From Mesostigma viride (Eukaryota; Streptophyta; Mesostigmatophyceae; Mesostigmatales; Mesostigmataceae), in assembly GCA_009746045.1 (NCBI GenBank), contig RPFO01000380.1, forward strand, positions 668,388 to 732,387: a DNA stretch of 64,000 nucleotides. Direction: 5' to 3'. Of the stretch, positions 13,101-28,100 are shown piece after piece. Below the pieces are notes generated by a model. The model was not told the origin of the DNA, ran no database searches, and saw nothing but the letters and a program-made list of their open reading frames with translations. The position numbers and the translations under genes were made by a program. The first letter of the stretch is position 1. Every line of letters begins with the position of its first letter.

Positions 13101-16100
13101 TCCTCGTCGCATGGCCCGCTGGCCTCGGTCCTGCAGCGGCGCGCGTCAGTGCACCACGTGGCGCTCCCCCAGGAGATGCTCTGGTTTGCGGCGCTGGCGT
13201 TCTTCGAGCGGTCCAGCCCCGCTGATCTTGGTACGAGGCTGGCGTGGCTGCGTCAGCTGCTTGGGATTGGTAGCGGTGATTCGGTTGATGAGAAACATGA
13301 TCCTGGCGCACGCGCTGGCGCTCGGGGAGGGGAGGGGGACCTCCCAGGGGCCACCCAGGCGGGCTGGGATCACATATCAGATGAAGAAGGCACGACTGAA
13401 GGATGGTATGGCGACATGGAGGAGGGTTTATCATCCTCTTTTTGGGGCTCCCATCGCGTTCTGCTGGCATCCATCACCACCTTGCATCGCCTGGCAGGGG
13501 GGCGCCTCATGGCGCGGCTGTTGGCTGTGCGGCGGTCCCTGCGTGACGTCTGCTGGCACGCGGTCTCCGACGACATGCTGGCGGCGCAGCCGCTGGACGC
13601 GCGCGAGTCAGGGTTCTGGCACACGGGAGTTGGGCTGGAGGAAAATGGGGGTGGTACCGCATCAGGGGATGGCATCGTTGGAGCAACGCAAGGACAAGTG
13701 CTCGGTGCCCACGCTAGCCTGCCCCGTCAGGCCGTCAAGGAGGCGGGGGCTCCCGATGCCGGTGGCTCAACCTGCAATGCGACGGACGCAGGCGCGATTG
13801 CAGGGGAGGCGGGCAGGGAAGCGGCCGCATGCGACGCGCTGGCATTATCCGAGGCGCGGGCGCAGGTGGAGACCAGGGATGCGGCCAGGTGGCTGTGGTC
13901 CGCGTGCAGGGTGCTCTACCGCGGCGCGATGGAAGCCGGCGTTGCGGGCGTTTACAGCCAGCTGACGTCGTCCTCGTCGTACTCTGCGGGTGTGTCGATG
14001 CAGCCAGGGTCCCAGCGGCACGTGAGCGTGCTGGCGCAATCCGCGGCCCAGTGGAGCGCGTCTCGGGAAGTGGGCGCCGTCCCCGGCCGAGGCAAGAGTG
14101 GCAGCTCGGCACGCAGCGCGATTGCCTGGGTGTGGCCGCTCTTCCAGAAGCTGCAGATGCTGCTGGAGGAGGTGCACGACCACCATGCATCCCTCGTATT
14201 GCTTCCTCCCATTACATCCCCTCCGCCCTCTGCAGGCACGATGGCAAACCAGGAACTCGGCGGCATGCTGGTCGCACCACAAGCGGCTGACGCCTCGGAA
14301 CCGTCATCATCGCTACTGACGACGGTCATGGGGGTCGCCCGCTGGCGCCACGCGCTGTGGGATTCGGTCTGTGCCGACGCTGAGCTGTCCACGGAGCGAT
14401 TCTTCGCCACCTGGCGGTGTTTTAAGAAGGCCCTGGCAGGGCTGGCGCGCGCCGCACGGTTGGATGACCCAGGCGCTTCCGTCGCATCCACCGGCAACAA
14501 CGCAACAGTCCCCCCGGACCCCCCCCACAATTCCACCACGCAGCCAGCCACGCAGCCTGCCCAGGCCTCAGTACCAGAGTCCTGCCGCCGCGCGTACAGG
14601 GACCTGCGCAACGTGGTCACTGTAATTGACGAGAAGCTCGGGCTGATCGGCCCCGCGACCAAGCCGCTTCTCTGGCGACACGGGGGCCGGCCGTCCCTGC
14701 CCCCCACCCTGGAGCTGTGCCACGCCGAGGCCACCCTGGCCGCGGTGCTGGGTTCCCTGCAGCTCCCGGCGCCCGGATCGGACGGCTCCCATGGGCCAGC
14801 GCCGATGGAGCCCATGGAGAGAGGGGAGGGGGGAGATGAGCTCAGTGAGGGGGAGCGCGTAGGCCAGGGTGAGGAGGAGGTGGACCCACAGTTGCGACTG
14901 TGTGATGCGTACTTGTTGGATGCGGGCCTGCGCTCGCTGGCCGTTGATGGGTTGGCGTTGTTCCAGCACCTGCCACGCACGGGGGCTGCGGCATCATCAG
15001 CATCCGCTGCTGCTGCGGCCACGAACATGCTCCTACCGGGTTCTCTTGCCTCCAAGAGGGCCAACGGGGCATCGGCCAAAAAGGTCCCTGGAGGAATGGT
15101 GGGAATGCCCGGCGCCCCGCCCGCATCAGCATCGGATGACGCTGACATCACCGCGTCCGTGCTGGAGACGTGCGACCTTCTTCGGGAACAGCTGGCCCAG
15201 CGGCGGCGGCGCCACGTCGACGCGGGGGGGCACGAGTTTGTCTCCGAGGGCCAGCGGTGGCGCCGATGGATGGACACACCGACCAATGGCGCGACGGGAC
15301 CGGGGCTAACAGTGCCAGCCGATAGCAGCGCGGTGGCTGCTGGTAAGGGAGCCGGTCGAGCCCTGCCAGCTGGCAGCGACAACCATACCATGATCCCCAG
15401 CCATCATCTCGGCATGGCTGGCCCCGGGAATGCTGGAAGCAGCACTATTTCTGGCAACACCACCGTTGCCACGAGCAGCCTCGTGGCTGTGCTGGCGTCG
15501 TTGCCGGCGTGCTTCCCCCCCGAGCTGCTTCGGTGGCGCGCGGTGCGCCGCATGCAGCTGCAGCTGTTGCCGATGGTCGACGCGGCAGCGCTGGAGCGCG
15601 ATGCAAGGGTGGTGGATGCGGTAGGGGCCCTGGCGCTGCGGTGCCAGCTGGCGGACGTGCTGCGACATGCACAGTCCTGGGTCACTTCTTCCTCTTCTTC
15701 TTCTTCCTCTTCTCTCCTCGATCCACGTTCTCGGGCGGTAGGCACGGGTGTCGGCGCCCGTGAGCCAGCCAGCGTGGCCGGGGATGTTATAGCCACGAAG
15801 GATGGAAACGACGCCAGCTCGGCGTGGCAGCTGGCGGGATTAGGGGCAGGCAGTGGATGGGTTACAGGTGTGGCGGACATGGTGCCTGTGTCAGCTCTGG
15901 CTGAGATACGTGAGTGCGTGCGCAGCGGCCTGGCCCTGTCACTCGCCGCAGGGTCCCGCCCCCCCTCTGAGCTGGTCCCCCATCGGCGCCTGGTGTGGGT
16001 GCTGGAGCAGGCCGAGGAGGACCTCGCGCTGCCTTTATCCTCGTCTCAGCCCCCTTCCTCTTCCTTGTCTTCGGCCGCTTATGCGAGCAGTGCCAGGCTG

Positions 16101-19100
16101 CCAAGCACAATGGTGGCAAGGCTACCCGAGCTGCTCCACCACCTGCAGTTATGCTGGCGGCAGGGGCTCCGTTCGACCACGGTGCAGAGCTGGCCCGAGC
16201 TGGCACTAGCCCCCTTGGACCAGCGAGGTGACGGGGGGCAGCAGGCGCCAGGTGGCGCCACGGGAGCATCCTCCCTGGGCTACAACCTGCCCTCACACTT
16301 GTCCTCTTCCGGTGCATCTGGTGGCTCTTCTCTTCCTCTTCTTGGCTCGGGACCCGTACGGCTGTTCCAAGCGGTCCAGACCCTGTACTGCGTCTCCGCG
16401 GCGCACACCCAGTACCAAGTGCGGGACTTGTTTCCGCGGGTGCTTCAGCTGCGGTTTGCGCTGCGCCACCTGAGGGCACTCCCGGCCACGTCCCTGGGGG
16501 AGATGTCGCGCTGTGACGCCTCCATCGCACGCCACCAGCTGCTGCAGCTGATGCTGATCTACGCACCCACGTTCGTGGGGAATGCATCTGCTCTGACATC
16601 CGCACCCGCGAGGGCAGCAGCCACCACCGTCACCTCTGCATCCTCGCAGCCTTTGTTTCCGTCGTCATCTACAACAACCCCGTTCACTTCGGAACTGGTG
16701 AACGCATTAGCTATCCTCAGCGCAGGCACACACACAGATGTATCAGGCACTTTAACCCCCCCCGGAAAAGCTGTGCTGGCATCGGAGGTGGTGGCGACCG
16801 CGCTGGCCACCGCAACCTCCATCGTCTCCCGCGGGTCGTCCCACGCGATCCTCAATGGTCTGATTCAGCCCCTGCTGCTGCCCTGCCTGGACCTGGCCTT
16901 TGGGCGGCAGCGTGCCACTGGCGACGCAGCCGGTACCGCGACAGCAGAAGGGGGAGGATCAGCCGAGGGCCGCATGGATGACAGAAGTCACCGCGGGGCG
17001 GATGACGGCAATCATAGCAGCTCAGCCTGGATGGCACGGCGGGGCAAGCTGTGGCTCCTACTGGGCACGTTACGGCTCCACCTGCTACTGCCGTGGGATA
17101 GCTGTGACCCCGCAGGCTCCTCGGCCCACAAGGCGGCCGCGATGGAAGAGGAACTCGGGTCGGCGTGCGTAGAGCTGTCGGTCCGGTGTGCCTACGCGGC
17201 GCTCCTGCGAGGAGCTGCGGGTGACAGCAGCGGCAAGTGCTCCGATCTGAGGGCGGAGGTGGCCGCACTGGCGGACCAGATCGCGTCCCGTCGCGCCAAG
17301 TGTACGCCCAGGCCGCATCCGTCGCAGTTCTCCGCGCTGCGCCGCGACCTGCAGAGCCACGTGGCATTGTTTGCGGAGGCCCCCAAGGTGCTGGCGCTGG
17401 CCACCATGCTGGAGCGGGCGGCCGGGGCAGGGGAGGGCACCCCCTCAGCAAGGGGGGCCCACGCCACTGGAAAGGGCATGGCCACGGACAAAGGGGCTGT
17501 CGCCACAGCTCACCAGCGGGCGCAGGCGTTGGCCGAGGCAGCCGTGTGGCAGGACCACGCGGGGTCCTTGTGCCGGATGCTAGCGCAGCGGTACCCGCTC
17601 TACAAGGACGTGGTCGCCCCGCTCCAGCTGGCGCTTGAGGAGATGTGTGCTGGCGCCGCCACGATGGCGCGCGCGGCCGAGTGCCGTCCGCAAGCGGCCA
17701 GCGTGCTGCAGGAGGCGGCGGCGTGCCTGATGACATTCCCTGTGCTCCCTGGGGTGCTGACGCCCGGGCATGCGGTGGATGTCAAACAACTTGGGATCGA
17801 GGGGACAGGCGATGGCAGTGGCCAGGAAGTGGGCGTTCACCCTCATGCAGGAACGTCACCTGCTGTCAAGCAGGCAGCTGGCTCGGTGCTCCCGAGCAGA
17901 CGGCATGATGTGGAGGAGGCGGGTGATGATGGTCATCCTGTTGGGGCCAGCATCCCGGCCGGTTCGGTCGCCACCCCTTCTCTGGTCGCCTCTCAAGGCA
18001 GCCACCCACCAGGGCGTGCCACCCCGTCCAGCCTTCGGCTGGTGGAGCTGTCTCGCCTCGCCTCCCACGCGCTGCTAGTGCCCGAGAGGGCGGGGGGGCT
18101 GCCCTGGCACGTGCCGGCTGGGCCCACCGGGCAGGACCCGTCGAGTGAGGAGAAGCGTGCGCACAACGCGCGGCGGCGGGCGGCGATCTCCCTCCGCTTG
18201 CGCATGTTGCGGGCGGCGTTGGAGCGGGCGCATCTGGAGGCAGGTTCGACGCGGCTGATGGATGTCGCCGCCGCGCGGATGTTGTCCGGCGTGCTGGCGT
18301 CGCTCGTGCAGGCGTGGGAGGCGGTGTGGGAGCTGAAGCGCGAGAAGGAGGAGGAGGAGGCGTCGCTGTACAAGAACAAGGTGCGCACAGTGACCCTGGA
18401 GAGCGACGAGGCGGCCGATGAGCGCACCTTCCGCGCCATGTTCCCGAGTAGCCACCGCCAGTTTTACGCGGATGTCGCTGGCGACGGGTTTTCGGATGCC
18501 GACGAGGAGTCTCGCGGCGAGGGGGTGGGCGGCGGTGGTGGTGAACAAGACGTGGACGTGGACGTGGGCAGCGCGGTCACCGAGAGCGAGGTCCTGCGCC
18601 AGCTCGTCTCGTTGCACGCTCGCATGTTCGTGCTTGATGGCCGCGGCGGCAAGGCCTGGGGCAGCATGCCTGGCAGGACACCCAGTCCCACGGATGCGAC
18701 AACCACCGCTGCAGGTGCCGGGCATGAGCGCGGGACAGTGGTTGATGTCCAAGAAGAAGCAGAAGCCTCAGCGTTGGCGGCACCAGGTCATGCCAGGGGC
18801 CACCGCTGGGCGCTACGCATGAGCGGCGCTCTATCGGAGGAGGACTGGCGGGGCGCGTTTGAGACATCGTACGCTGCGGGCACCGAGGCGCTACGCTGCC
18901 TACTCGCGGCCGGTGTGGCGCCGGACAAGTCGTTGGACGCCACGCCCACGCTGTGCGCCCACGTGTGCCGTATGGCAGCAGAACACGGCAAGCTCACGCA
19001 GCTGGGGCCCACGATGGCCGCGGCGCCAGCTGTCACCAAGGCGGGAGGGAAAGGCCGGTCTAAGACCTCGGCAACCCCCACAGATGACCCATCTACAGCC

Positions 19101-22100
19101 CGGGGGCTGGAGGCCAGGAATCTGTACCGTGACAGCTGTCCTGATGAGCTGGCGCTGCTGCACGGTCCCGTCGCGGAGCTATTGGAGGCGCTCCGCCGGC
19201 TGCTCGAAGAGTGGCCCGAGCATCCTGTGCTTGAGCAGCTGCGTGCCGTCTGCCAGCGGCTCATGTCGCTTCCACTGGACTCCCCCCTCATGCGTGCTCT
19301 GGTGGGTCTGGAGCTGCTGCTCTCGCGCGCGCAGCTGTGGGAGGAGAACGCGGCCAAGCACGTGTCCCTGGGGGAGCACCTGGACAGGCTCAGCGCGGTC
19401 GTGCTGCGCTGGCGCAAGCTTGAGCTCGCGAGCTGGCGCGCGGCGCTCGCGGGCGTGCGGGAGGCGCAGGAGGCGGAGGCCGAGAAGTCCTGGTTTGTGC
19501 TGTATGCGCTCGTGCACCGGCCGATGCTGGCGCCCGTAACCAGCGCCGGCATTGCCACCGAGGGAGAGGCAGGCACGGGCATGTTTGGGAATGCGGCATC
19601 GGGAGGAGGGGACGCGTCCACTCCAGCACAGATGGTTGGCTTGAAAGGAAATGATGGAGGCAAGGGTCTTGCAGGTGATGGCGTGGAGGATGGTAAAGGA
19701 AGCAGCAGCATGGCAGACACTGGCAGAAGCGGGGGAAGTGGAGCGAAGGCGGCCGTTGGGACAGGCGGTGGCGCCACGGGCACCCAGGGCATCACGTACG
19801 CCAGCATCGCAGAGACCTCTCAGGCGGTGGAGCAGTTTCTGGCGCTCTCGTCCCTGGGCCAGTTCCGCAAGCGCCTGGCTATGGTGCGCAGCTTCTACTG
19901 CCAGATGGACGCGTATGCGTGCCTGGGCATGCCGCCACCTGGCGTGTCCCTGGACGGCTGCGCGCGGCTAGCGCACGTGCTGTTCAACATGCACGCGTAC
20001 TACGCCCAGTTTGTGGCCGCGGTCGAGGAGGCCATTGCCAAGCAGAGCGCGGGCGTGCACAAGGAGCTGGATGACTTTGTCAAGCTGGCGCGGTGGGAGG
20101 ACCGCAACTACTACAGCATGGAGGCGTCGGCCGAGAAGGCCCACCGCCGGCTGCACAAGCTCACGCGCAAGTATGACGCGGTGCTGACGCAGCCCATTGG
20201 CCCGGTGATCGCGGAGGTGGCCGCCAGTGTGGGGGGCGAGCGGACCATGGCGGCGGAGGCGGGGGCAGGGGACGTCGCGCAGCAGCAACTGGCGCGTCTT
20301 TTCTCAGAGGAGGAGTGCCAGAGGTAAGCGGGGGGGGGGTGGTGGTGCCAGAGGTAAGCGGGGGGGGGGGTGCCATAGGTAAGCGGGGGGAATGTCAGAG
20401 GGGAGGGGAGGGGAATGCATACCGTGGGAAAAGTGGGCATGGCTTTCAACACCATGGCATGCCGGGCGAGGCCAGGAGATAGACACCCTCACGCCGGGCA
20501 CGGTAAAGGGACTAGGGTCTGCTGTCTCTGTAGCAGTCAGCGAGCCAGGCAGAGAAACACGCAGTCGGCTTCCTAGCTGGTTCCTACGTGGCTATTCCTG
20601 TTGTTGGTTCCTGTTTGGTTCCTCCCTGGTTCCTACATGCCTCATCTTGTCATGTTTGGTTCGTCCCTTGTTCCTACATGGCTTGTCCTGTCATTGGTTC
20701 CTAATGGGTTGTCCCTGGTTCCTACATGGCTCCTTCCTGCATTACATCCTCCGCTATCTGCCGATCACTTGAGCTTGAATAGGGCAGCTATGGGTCCTGG
20801 GTCCTGGGGCCGGCTGTTCTGGTCTGCTGGGTGGTTCCCAGATGGAAGGCATTGGCCTGGCTGTGGCATGTCTGGACTGTTGCGGGAGCCGGGAGACATG
20901 AGCGAACGGGGTTTTTTCGAACGGGGCTGAGCAGATTAGGCCTAGTTGAATGCAACAAGCGGTGCATGTCATACCATGCTAAATGGGTGTCCCACTCCGG
21001 GGCCCATGCAGCCCCTAACATCAGCCCATCATGTGCATCTGTGGTGACTGTTGCCGGCATTTTCACTCTTCTTCACTAGTCTCCCCATCCTTCCGTTTTC
21101 GCTCATTGCTCTTCTCTCTTGCTGTTGGACACGTATCCCTGCATGCCTTCACCTGTGTGTCACAATCTGTGTGCCAGGCTTGGCGCCCTGTGCCTGCAAG
21201 CGTGGCAGCAAGGTTGCTCCGCACAGGCAGCCATGTTCCTGTCCGAGGCCATCCCCGATGCACGCCAGGTGGCAGCACCGCAATCCAGGGACGGGACCAG
21301 CACCGCCAGCATCCCCTTGCCAACATCTATTGTCCGAGCAGCCAGCGAGGACAGCCTCCTGCGTGGCCTAAGACTGTCCGACGACACCCTGTGGCAGAAC
21401 CGCCTGCCCTCGCTCACGCGCCGCATGCAGAGCTTGCTGCTGTCCTGTGTCATCTCGACGCCACGGCTGGCGCGGCGACGCGAGGGGGCCGCTGCGGTGG
21501 AAGGCCTCGCGATGCAGGTCATCACGCGGGTCATAGAATTAAGGCAGGAGGCCGAGAAGGAGCAGCAGCAGCTGGCGGAGAAGCAGCGGGTGGCGGGGGA
21601 GGAGGGGGATAAGGCCGCCGAGGTGGCGGGCAAGGGCAGTGGCCGTAACGTGCGCAAGAAGGCGTTTGCGGACCTGTTGAAGGCGCTGCGGGCCATTGGG
21701 CTGTCGCACCGAAAGACGGCGGTGCCCCCGGTATGTCAGGGTTGGCAGGGTGGCTGGGTGGCAGGGTAGCAGGAGGCTTGTGAGCTGTATGTGCTTTGGT
21801 AGGTCATTTTTTAAAGTCGTAACGTCCCAGGATTTGTGGGAGGGTTGAGCGTCCTATGAGATGTGGAGGTGTGCTGGTAGGCCAGGGATTGTGGGGCCCA
21901 TTATGCTTGGCTTTTACAATACTAGTATAGTCACCCTATAAGTAGTGCCATGATATCTGCCGATGATTTGAGTAGGGGCAGTCTGAACCGTGTGGGCTTC
22001 AGGTCTTGCTTTACATGATGAAATTCTGAGAGTTCACCGTGTGTCATGCTGTGCAAAAACTGGGTGCAGTGTCAGGCTGCATGTGCTTTTCCATTGCCCA

Positions 22101-25100
22101 TCGCTTGACCTTCCCTTTTTTTCTTGGCTCGCTCTGCTCGATTGTTGGTGGTTCTATTTGGCTGTATCTGCACACCCACTTGTAGCTCCAACCTAGCCCC
22201 TGTGTAGCCAAGCTAACTGTGTAGTCACTAGTTACCCTGTTAACTAGTTAGCTGTGTAGTCAAGGCGGTCCCATAATCCCATTCAGTAGTGTATCCATCG
22301 CCTGCACTCTGGTTTGCGTTGCACTCTGGTGCCTCGTCTTTCCTCCCACACCCTGGAGTCCCCGTCTGACTAATACCAACATCAACAACCACTACAACCA
22401 CCACAACCACTATAACAACCACTGCCACTACAACAAGTACAACCGCTACAACAACCACTACCACTAGAACAAGTACAACCGCTACAACAACCACTACCAC
22501 GACCCGTTTCCGTGTGTTCATCCGTCCTCCCTCCCATCGGTCTTATTTGTTCTCCCCCCCCAGGAGGAGCGCGAGGTGGCCCGCTGGTTCCAGGAGCCGC
22601 CGCCCAATCACGTCGCGGCTGTGTTCCGGGCCACCCTGCTGCCCGCGTCGACCAGCTCCTCGCCTGACAGTTGGCAGCCCGAGGATGCGGCGCCAGCTGG
22701 CGTCGCGGGTGCGGATGCCAGCAGCCAGGGGGTGGGCAGCTGGAGCTGCCTCCCGTCCCCGGCGGTGGCGGATGCCAGCGAGGCATGGCGCAAGGCGGAG
22801 GGTTACTACGTGCGGAACGTGGCGCAGCTGCAGCGGCTGTGGCAGTGCCAGCAGGACTTCAACAGGGACCTCAGCCTGCGCGAGGTGAGCGGGCGGCGCA
22901 TTTTGTTCTCACCGTCCATTCCCGTCAGTCGAGTTTCTGTGGAAGGTCCGCATGGCACACAGTGAGCCGCAGCCATGGGATCCCTGCCCTCCCTGGGTAC
23001 CGGGCCCCTGGATCCTTGGGGAAATTTGTTTTTGCGGAAATGGTTGACGTTTGACGAGGACGGCTGTCGCCCTACATCCAACAATTTCAAGGCCACGTGC
23101 GTCCATCACACTCCTAACCAGGAATTCAGCACCTAGGGCTTCTTAGATTGTGGTGCCAACACCTGTTATTAGTGTGGCGGTGCGGCGATGCTGCGGAGAC
23201 GTGTGCCGCGACGCGCACAGATGTTTCACCCGATATGAGGGCCCAGGTGTCCACAAGGCAGGACGCCACGACATGGTGATACGTGCCGCTTTAGCGGTGA
23301 CCTGTCCGCGGGTGTTCTCTAACACTGACCCACGCGCCACTGTTTGGTGTTGTCGGATACGGGTTGTTGCCGTCCTCTGTGCGTGCAGGTGGAGCTGTGC
23401 AGCGCGTTCTGCAGCCACCTGCTCTACCTGCAGCGATTGCAGCGGCGCACGCTGGAGCGCCACGCGGACGCGTTCGAGGGCGTCTCCCAGCTGCTGCTGC
23501 TGCTGCAGGGCGTGGGTGCGTGCGAAACACATCTATATTACTTTGATATATCTAGACATTATTATTTAGGAATATCTAGACATGCATGAATTGGAGAGCA
23601 ACAGCTGCTGCAGGGCGTGTTGGCGTGCGCATGCAGCCGCGTGTGTCGAGTTTTCATGAAAGATAACCTCGCGAATGAGAAGGCATCCGTAGGTAGTCCT
23701 GCGCACTATTTATATGCTATTGAAGTGTGAGCACTGCTGGCCCGCGACACTCAGGATGATAGGGAACTGCCAGGTGTCTGGACAGAGAATACTCAAACTA
23801 GGTATACGGTAGCGGACGCAACGAGGCAATCGCTATGATCACGGGCTTGTACTTCTATGCCTGTGGCGTGCGTAGCATGCTCGCACTGCTGCCATGTTAT
23901 GCGTTCATGCCTTGGTGCATCATTGCTGATCTCTCCGCAGTAGTCGAATTGTCTTGTTAGCGGTTGACAATGAAAGGAGAGATCGGCCCAGCATACATGA
24001 CCAACACACGTGCTCTTGCAACTTAACTTGCTGGCCAGGCTGACCTTATGCTTGAGTGTGCTGGCCCATTGGACGTCACCTACTGCTGGCGCGTGCAGGG
24101 GATGCGGACCGCTCACTCCCGCTCCAGGACTTCCATAGGCCGTGGGTGTGGAGGCAAAAGGTAGGCTCGCAAGGGCCCTCGCGCTCGCTTGCATCTGTTC
24201 CAGCCACCTTGTACACATGCAGTCCCCCCTGTTGTTTGATTTGATCAGCATGTTGGGTGGGGGTAGGGATAGGATGGGGGCGGAGCTCTGGTTCAGTTTC
24301 TGCTATTTTTGAAACCTTCACACGCCTTACTCTCCACACGCGCAACAACAAGTCGACTGTTTCCTTCTTCCATAAAGATACCTGCCCTGTCCTTGGATTA
24401 CGTCGACAGTATCAGCTGACCCCCCCTCTTCTTCTTCTACTTTGCCCCGTCTCCCGTCTGTTGGCGGCTCTCTATGACGGCCTCGCATGGGTGCATGTCA
24501 TTCTGCCCCCCCGCAGGAGACCCTGGACGCCCTCTTCTCCATCACCAGCGAGATGCAGCTGGCGCTTGGCCACCTGGCGCAGGTGGAGAGCACGCCTCTG
24601 CTGGCGTCCGCGGTGCACCGCGCCCGCACCGCACTTGAGGTGGAGGCGGCCACCGTGCGTGCTTGCAAGGTACAGGCGGAAGATTGCATTCTTTTATTGG
24701 CACATGCCTTTTCCACGCATGCCCTTTTTCATTCATGCGTTGTCGGTGCATGACTGTCGGCGCATGACGTCGGCCCGTGGCTGTTGGCGGCTTGGATATA
24801 TGGACGTCTGATCAGAATATGGACGGGCAAGCCAGCTGGTCTGTGTGGGTTCCGCGCAGGGTTGAAGCTGTGTGAACCTGGCGTTGATAAGGGTTGAAGC
24901 TGTGTGAACCTGGCGTTGATAAGGGTTGAAGCTGTGTGAACCTGGCGTTGATAAGGGTTGAAGCTGTGTGAACCTGGCGTTGATAAGGGTTGAAGCTGTG
25001 TGAACCTGGCGTTGATAAGGGTTGAAGCTGTGTGAACCTGGCGTTGATAAGGGTTGAAGCTGTGTGAACCTGGCGTTGATAAGGGTTGAAGCTGGGGATA

Positions 25101-28100
25101 GGGGGCGGCTGTTCCAATGCTGCTTTGATGCTTCCTCTGAGCATGGTCATTCAGTTCAGTTCAGTTCAGTTCATGGCATGGTTATCAACATGGTCATGCT
25201 TATGCTCGCACACAACCCTGGTTTGTGCGAGTGCTTCCTTCTTTATAAGCAGAGTCAAATACAGCTCCTGTGCCCCTTGTACACTCCATCACCCCAGATC
25301 ACGCCACCCAATGGGGGACAATGCCTGCATTTTCTTGCTTTTATGGTACTATGGTAAGCTTACAGTTTCAACACCTGCCACGCATCACGAACGTCGCCAG
25401 CTTGCATCCATAAAGACCAGTCATGTGGTCCTCTCAAATATCTCACTAACTTACTAAGTGCTCGCTGTGGCCTGTACGAAGCAAACGTCTAAACATGGTC
25501 CGCTGATACTTTCCCGGAAGCAATCTGTACCTCCCTTTTGGTCTGCCACCTGCCACGCCCCACAGGCGGAGCTCGACGCCTGGGTACTCTATATGCCCGT
25601 GCAGCCGCTGTTTGTAAATGGGGACCTGCTGGCCGTCGTCACCCGCAACTACGGGCGGCTGCGGGGCATGGCGGCGCGGCTGCGAGAGTCAGCAGCCGGT
25701 GGGAAGGGATCGTTGCAGGCGCGAGAATTGGAGCAGGGAGCGTTCCTGCCTGGGTGGGCGTCCCTCCTGGCCACGGCCGACGCGGTGAGTGCTTGGAGGA
25801 CGTGGCACGCTTTCTACCAGCCTGAAGCAGCAGAGGGAAGGGTTGCAGCTCGTACAGGGCTGACAGCACCATCAATATTAATCTATCAATATTAATATAG
25901 TAGCATGTGCACGTCGAGCTAGTGGCACGTGAGCTGCCCTGCGTCAGGACAGTGCAACCATGTCCTTTGTCTGCATGGGCATGCAAAGTTCCCAAGGCGC
26001 TGTGACACCTGGTAGGACCCATGCATGGCAGATGAACAAGATCACCTGGGTACGCTGAACCTGATACGCGATGTGGCGTTGTCATGTCGCATGGGCCCAA
26101 ATATTTTTCTAGGCATATGGCGTGTGCGCGCGTTGGCAATCTCTGGAACCCGTGGTGGGAGCGAAAAAAATGATATTGAAAATCTTCATAAGATGAGAGT
26201 GAAAAGCTGCTTGGATATCGTCAGTTTCCGCTTGCCACGCGCGGCACCTGTCGCTGGGGCTCAGTTGCACATCTTGTCCTGCAAGCTTGTCTTGTGCCTG
26301 GTGGCCCATGACGCAGTGCCGTCATGGTATATTCTCACCAGCAGTGTTTGTGTCAGCGTTTGTGGGCTGTGCGCGTCATGGACGATGCAAAAGATCGACG
26401 ATAGGGGCCTAATTCCACACACAAAGAAAACGAGCGGCCAACTACCCCACCTATTGCCAGTGTCCTGCAGGCATCCTAATGAAATGTTTCCCAGGCTTAC
26501 TATTGAAATAATACGGGGCTGGATTAGAAAAGTGTTTTTACTCATGAATAGTTTGTGCCTTGTTTGTTCCCGTTGGTTTCCTGTTGCAGGCGTGCGACCA
26601 TGCCACGGCGTTTGCAAGAGGAGTGTCGCTTCAAGAGTCTGGTCACCTCCCCCGAGGCTCTCACGGGTTGGGCATTGACGAGATGGCAATGGATGGCGAG
26701 AGCCTTGCTGGCTCTAGCGGTGGCCACAGTGACGTGCCACAGCAGCAACAGCAGCGGCTGTCACTGTCACTGTCATTCCAAGGCCCTGCATCGCCGAATG
26801 CTCATGCCGCCGTCGAGGGGTTTTCCTTTGCCTACAACGACGCGGTCAAGGAGGTCATGCTGGCGGTACAGAAGGTCGCCAAGGCGACCGTGCCCTCTGG
26901 TGCAGAGGACAAGGATGGGGCAGGCATGCAAGACAGGACTGGGGGGGTGGGGAGTGCATCAGGCGAAGCATCCGCCACAGGCCAGCCAGGTCTGGGCGCT
27001 GATGATGACGTGGCGCAGCTCACCAAGAGCGCTGCGGCCATGGAGGCTGCAATGGACGCGTTGCAGTTGGAGCGCGTGGCTGCCGCCGTGAGCCAGGCCG
27101 TCACGCTTGCGGTGCGTTCCCCCCCTTTTCAGTTCTTCTGCCTCTATTTGCTTGTCTGCCCTCTAGCTACCCACCTCTATTTGCTTGTTTGCCTCCTATT
27201 TATCCACCTCTATATGCTTGTTTGCCTCCTACTTCTCTGCCTCTAGTTGCTTGTCTGCCCTCTAGCTACCCACCTCTCTTTGCTTGTTTGCCTCCGGTTC
27301 TCTGCCTCTATTTGCTTGTTTGCCTCCTAGTCTTCTGCCTCTGTTTGCTCGTCTAGCTGCATTCCCTAATCCCTTGTTCTGTGGTTATTCACGTCTCTAG
27401 TTGTTTGTGTCTAGGCTGCAACGTCTCTCGTTCATGGCGCGCTCATGATGGTTCATGCGGTTGTGTCTGTATTCGCTCTCCATTGTTTGGTTGATGTTCT
27501 TGCATGGTCCTTTTGTTGTGGTCTGGACAGCTGCCTCCTTTTAAGAGGCTTCACATCAAGCTCGCCATGAACATGAATATGTATTGCATATCGTGTGCCC
27601 TGTCTCGTTCTTGTCCCGTGCCAAACTGATGCTGAAAGTGGCATGTGGACACCGGTGGGTGCGTCATGGACTCATGGTTTGCTGCATGCCCCTCCAAGAT
27701 CCTCTCTGTGCATGGCCCACCCTCTTGAGAATCGACAGCTTTGCAAGGCATTAGGCAACCTCCTTCATGCATGGCAGTCCCTGTTCAGAACTCATGCTGT
27801 TCAGAACTCATGCATGGGCTGCCCAGGGTCCTTGCCTTGTGCCCACGAGATCCTCCTGACTTAATTCATGCGTGCCCCAATGCCTTCCCGTGCCACGCGC
27901 GCAGGCTCGAGCCATTGACGCTTCTGCAGGACCAGCCACATTGCCATCACAAGCTGACCATGGGTCATCCGCAACCGTAGACGCCAGCATCAGCTCTGCC
28001 GCTGCCTTCCCCCAGCCGCACCCTGACGTGGCCTCTGCAGTGTCCACGTTGCTGCGCCGGCTGGTGCCCTCCCTGGCCATGCTGCGCCGGTCCCTGCAAG

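Noticed and set aside
24859-25094. Regular 32-nt repeat resembling a CRISPR array
   Set aside because: Units are contiguous with no spacers, in an intron of a eukaryotic gene.
26025-26678. 217-codon frame as a separate gene
   Set aside because: It runs out of frame from intron into MDN1 exon 14 and shows no coding character.
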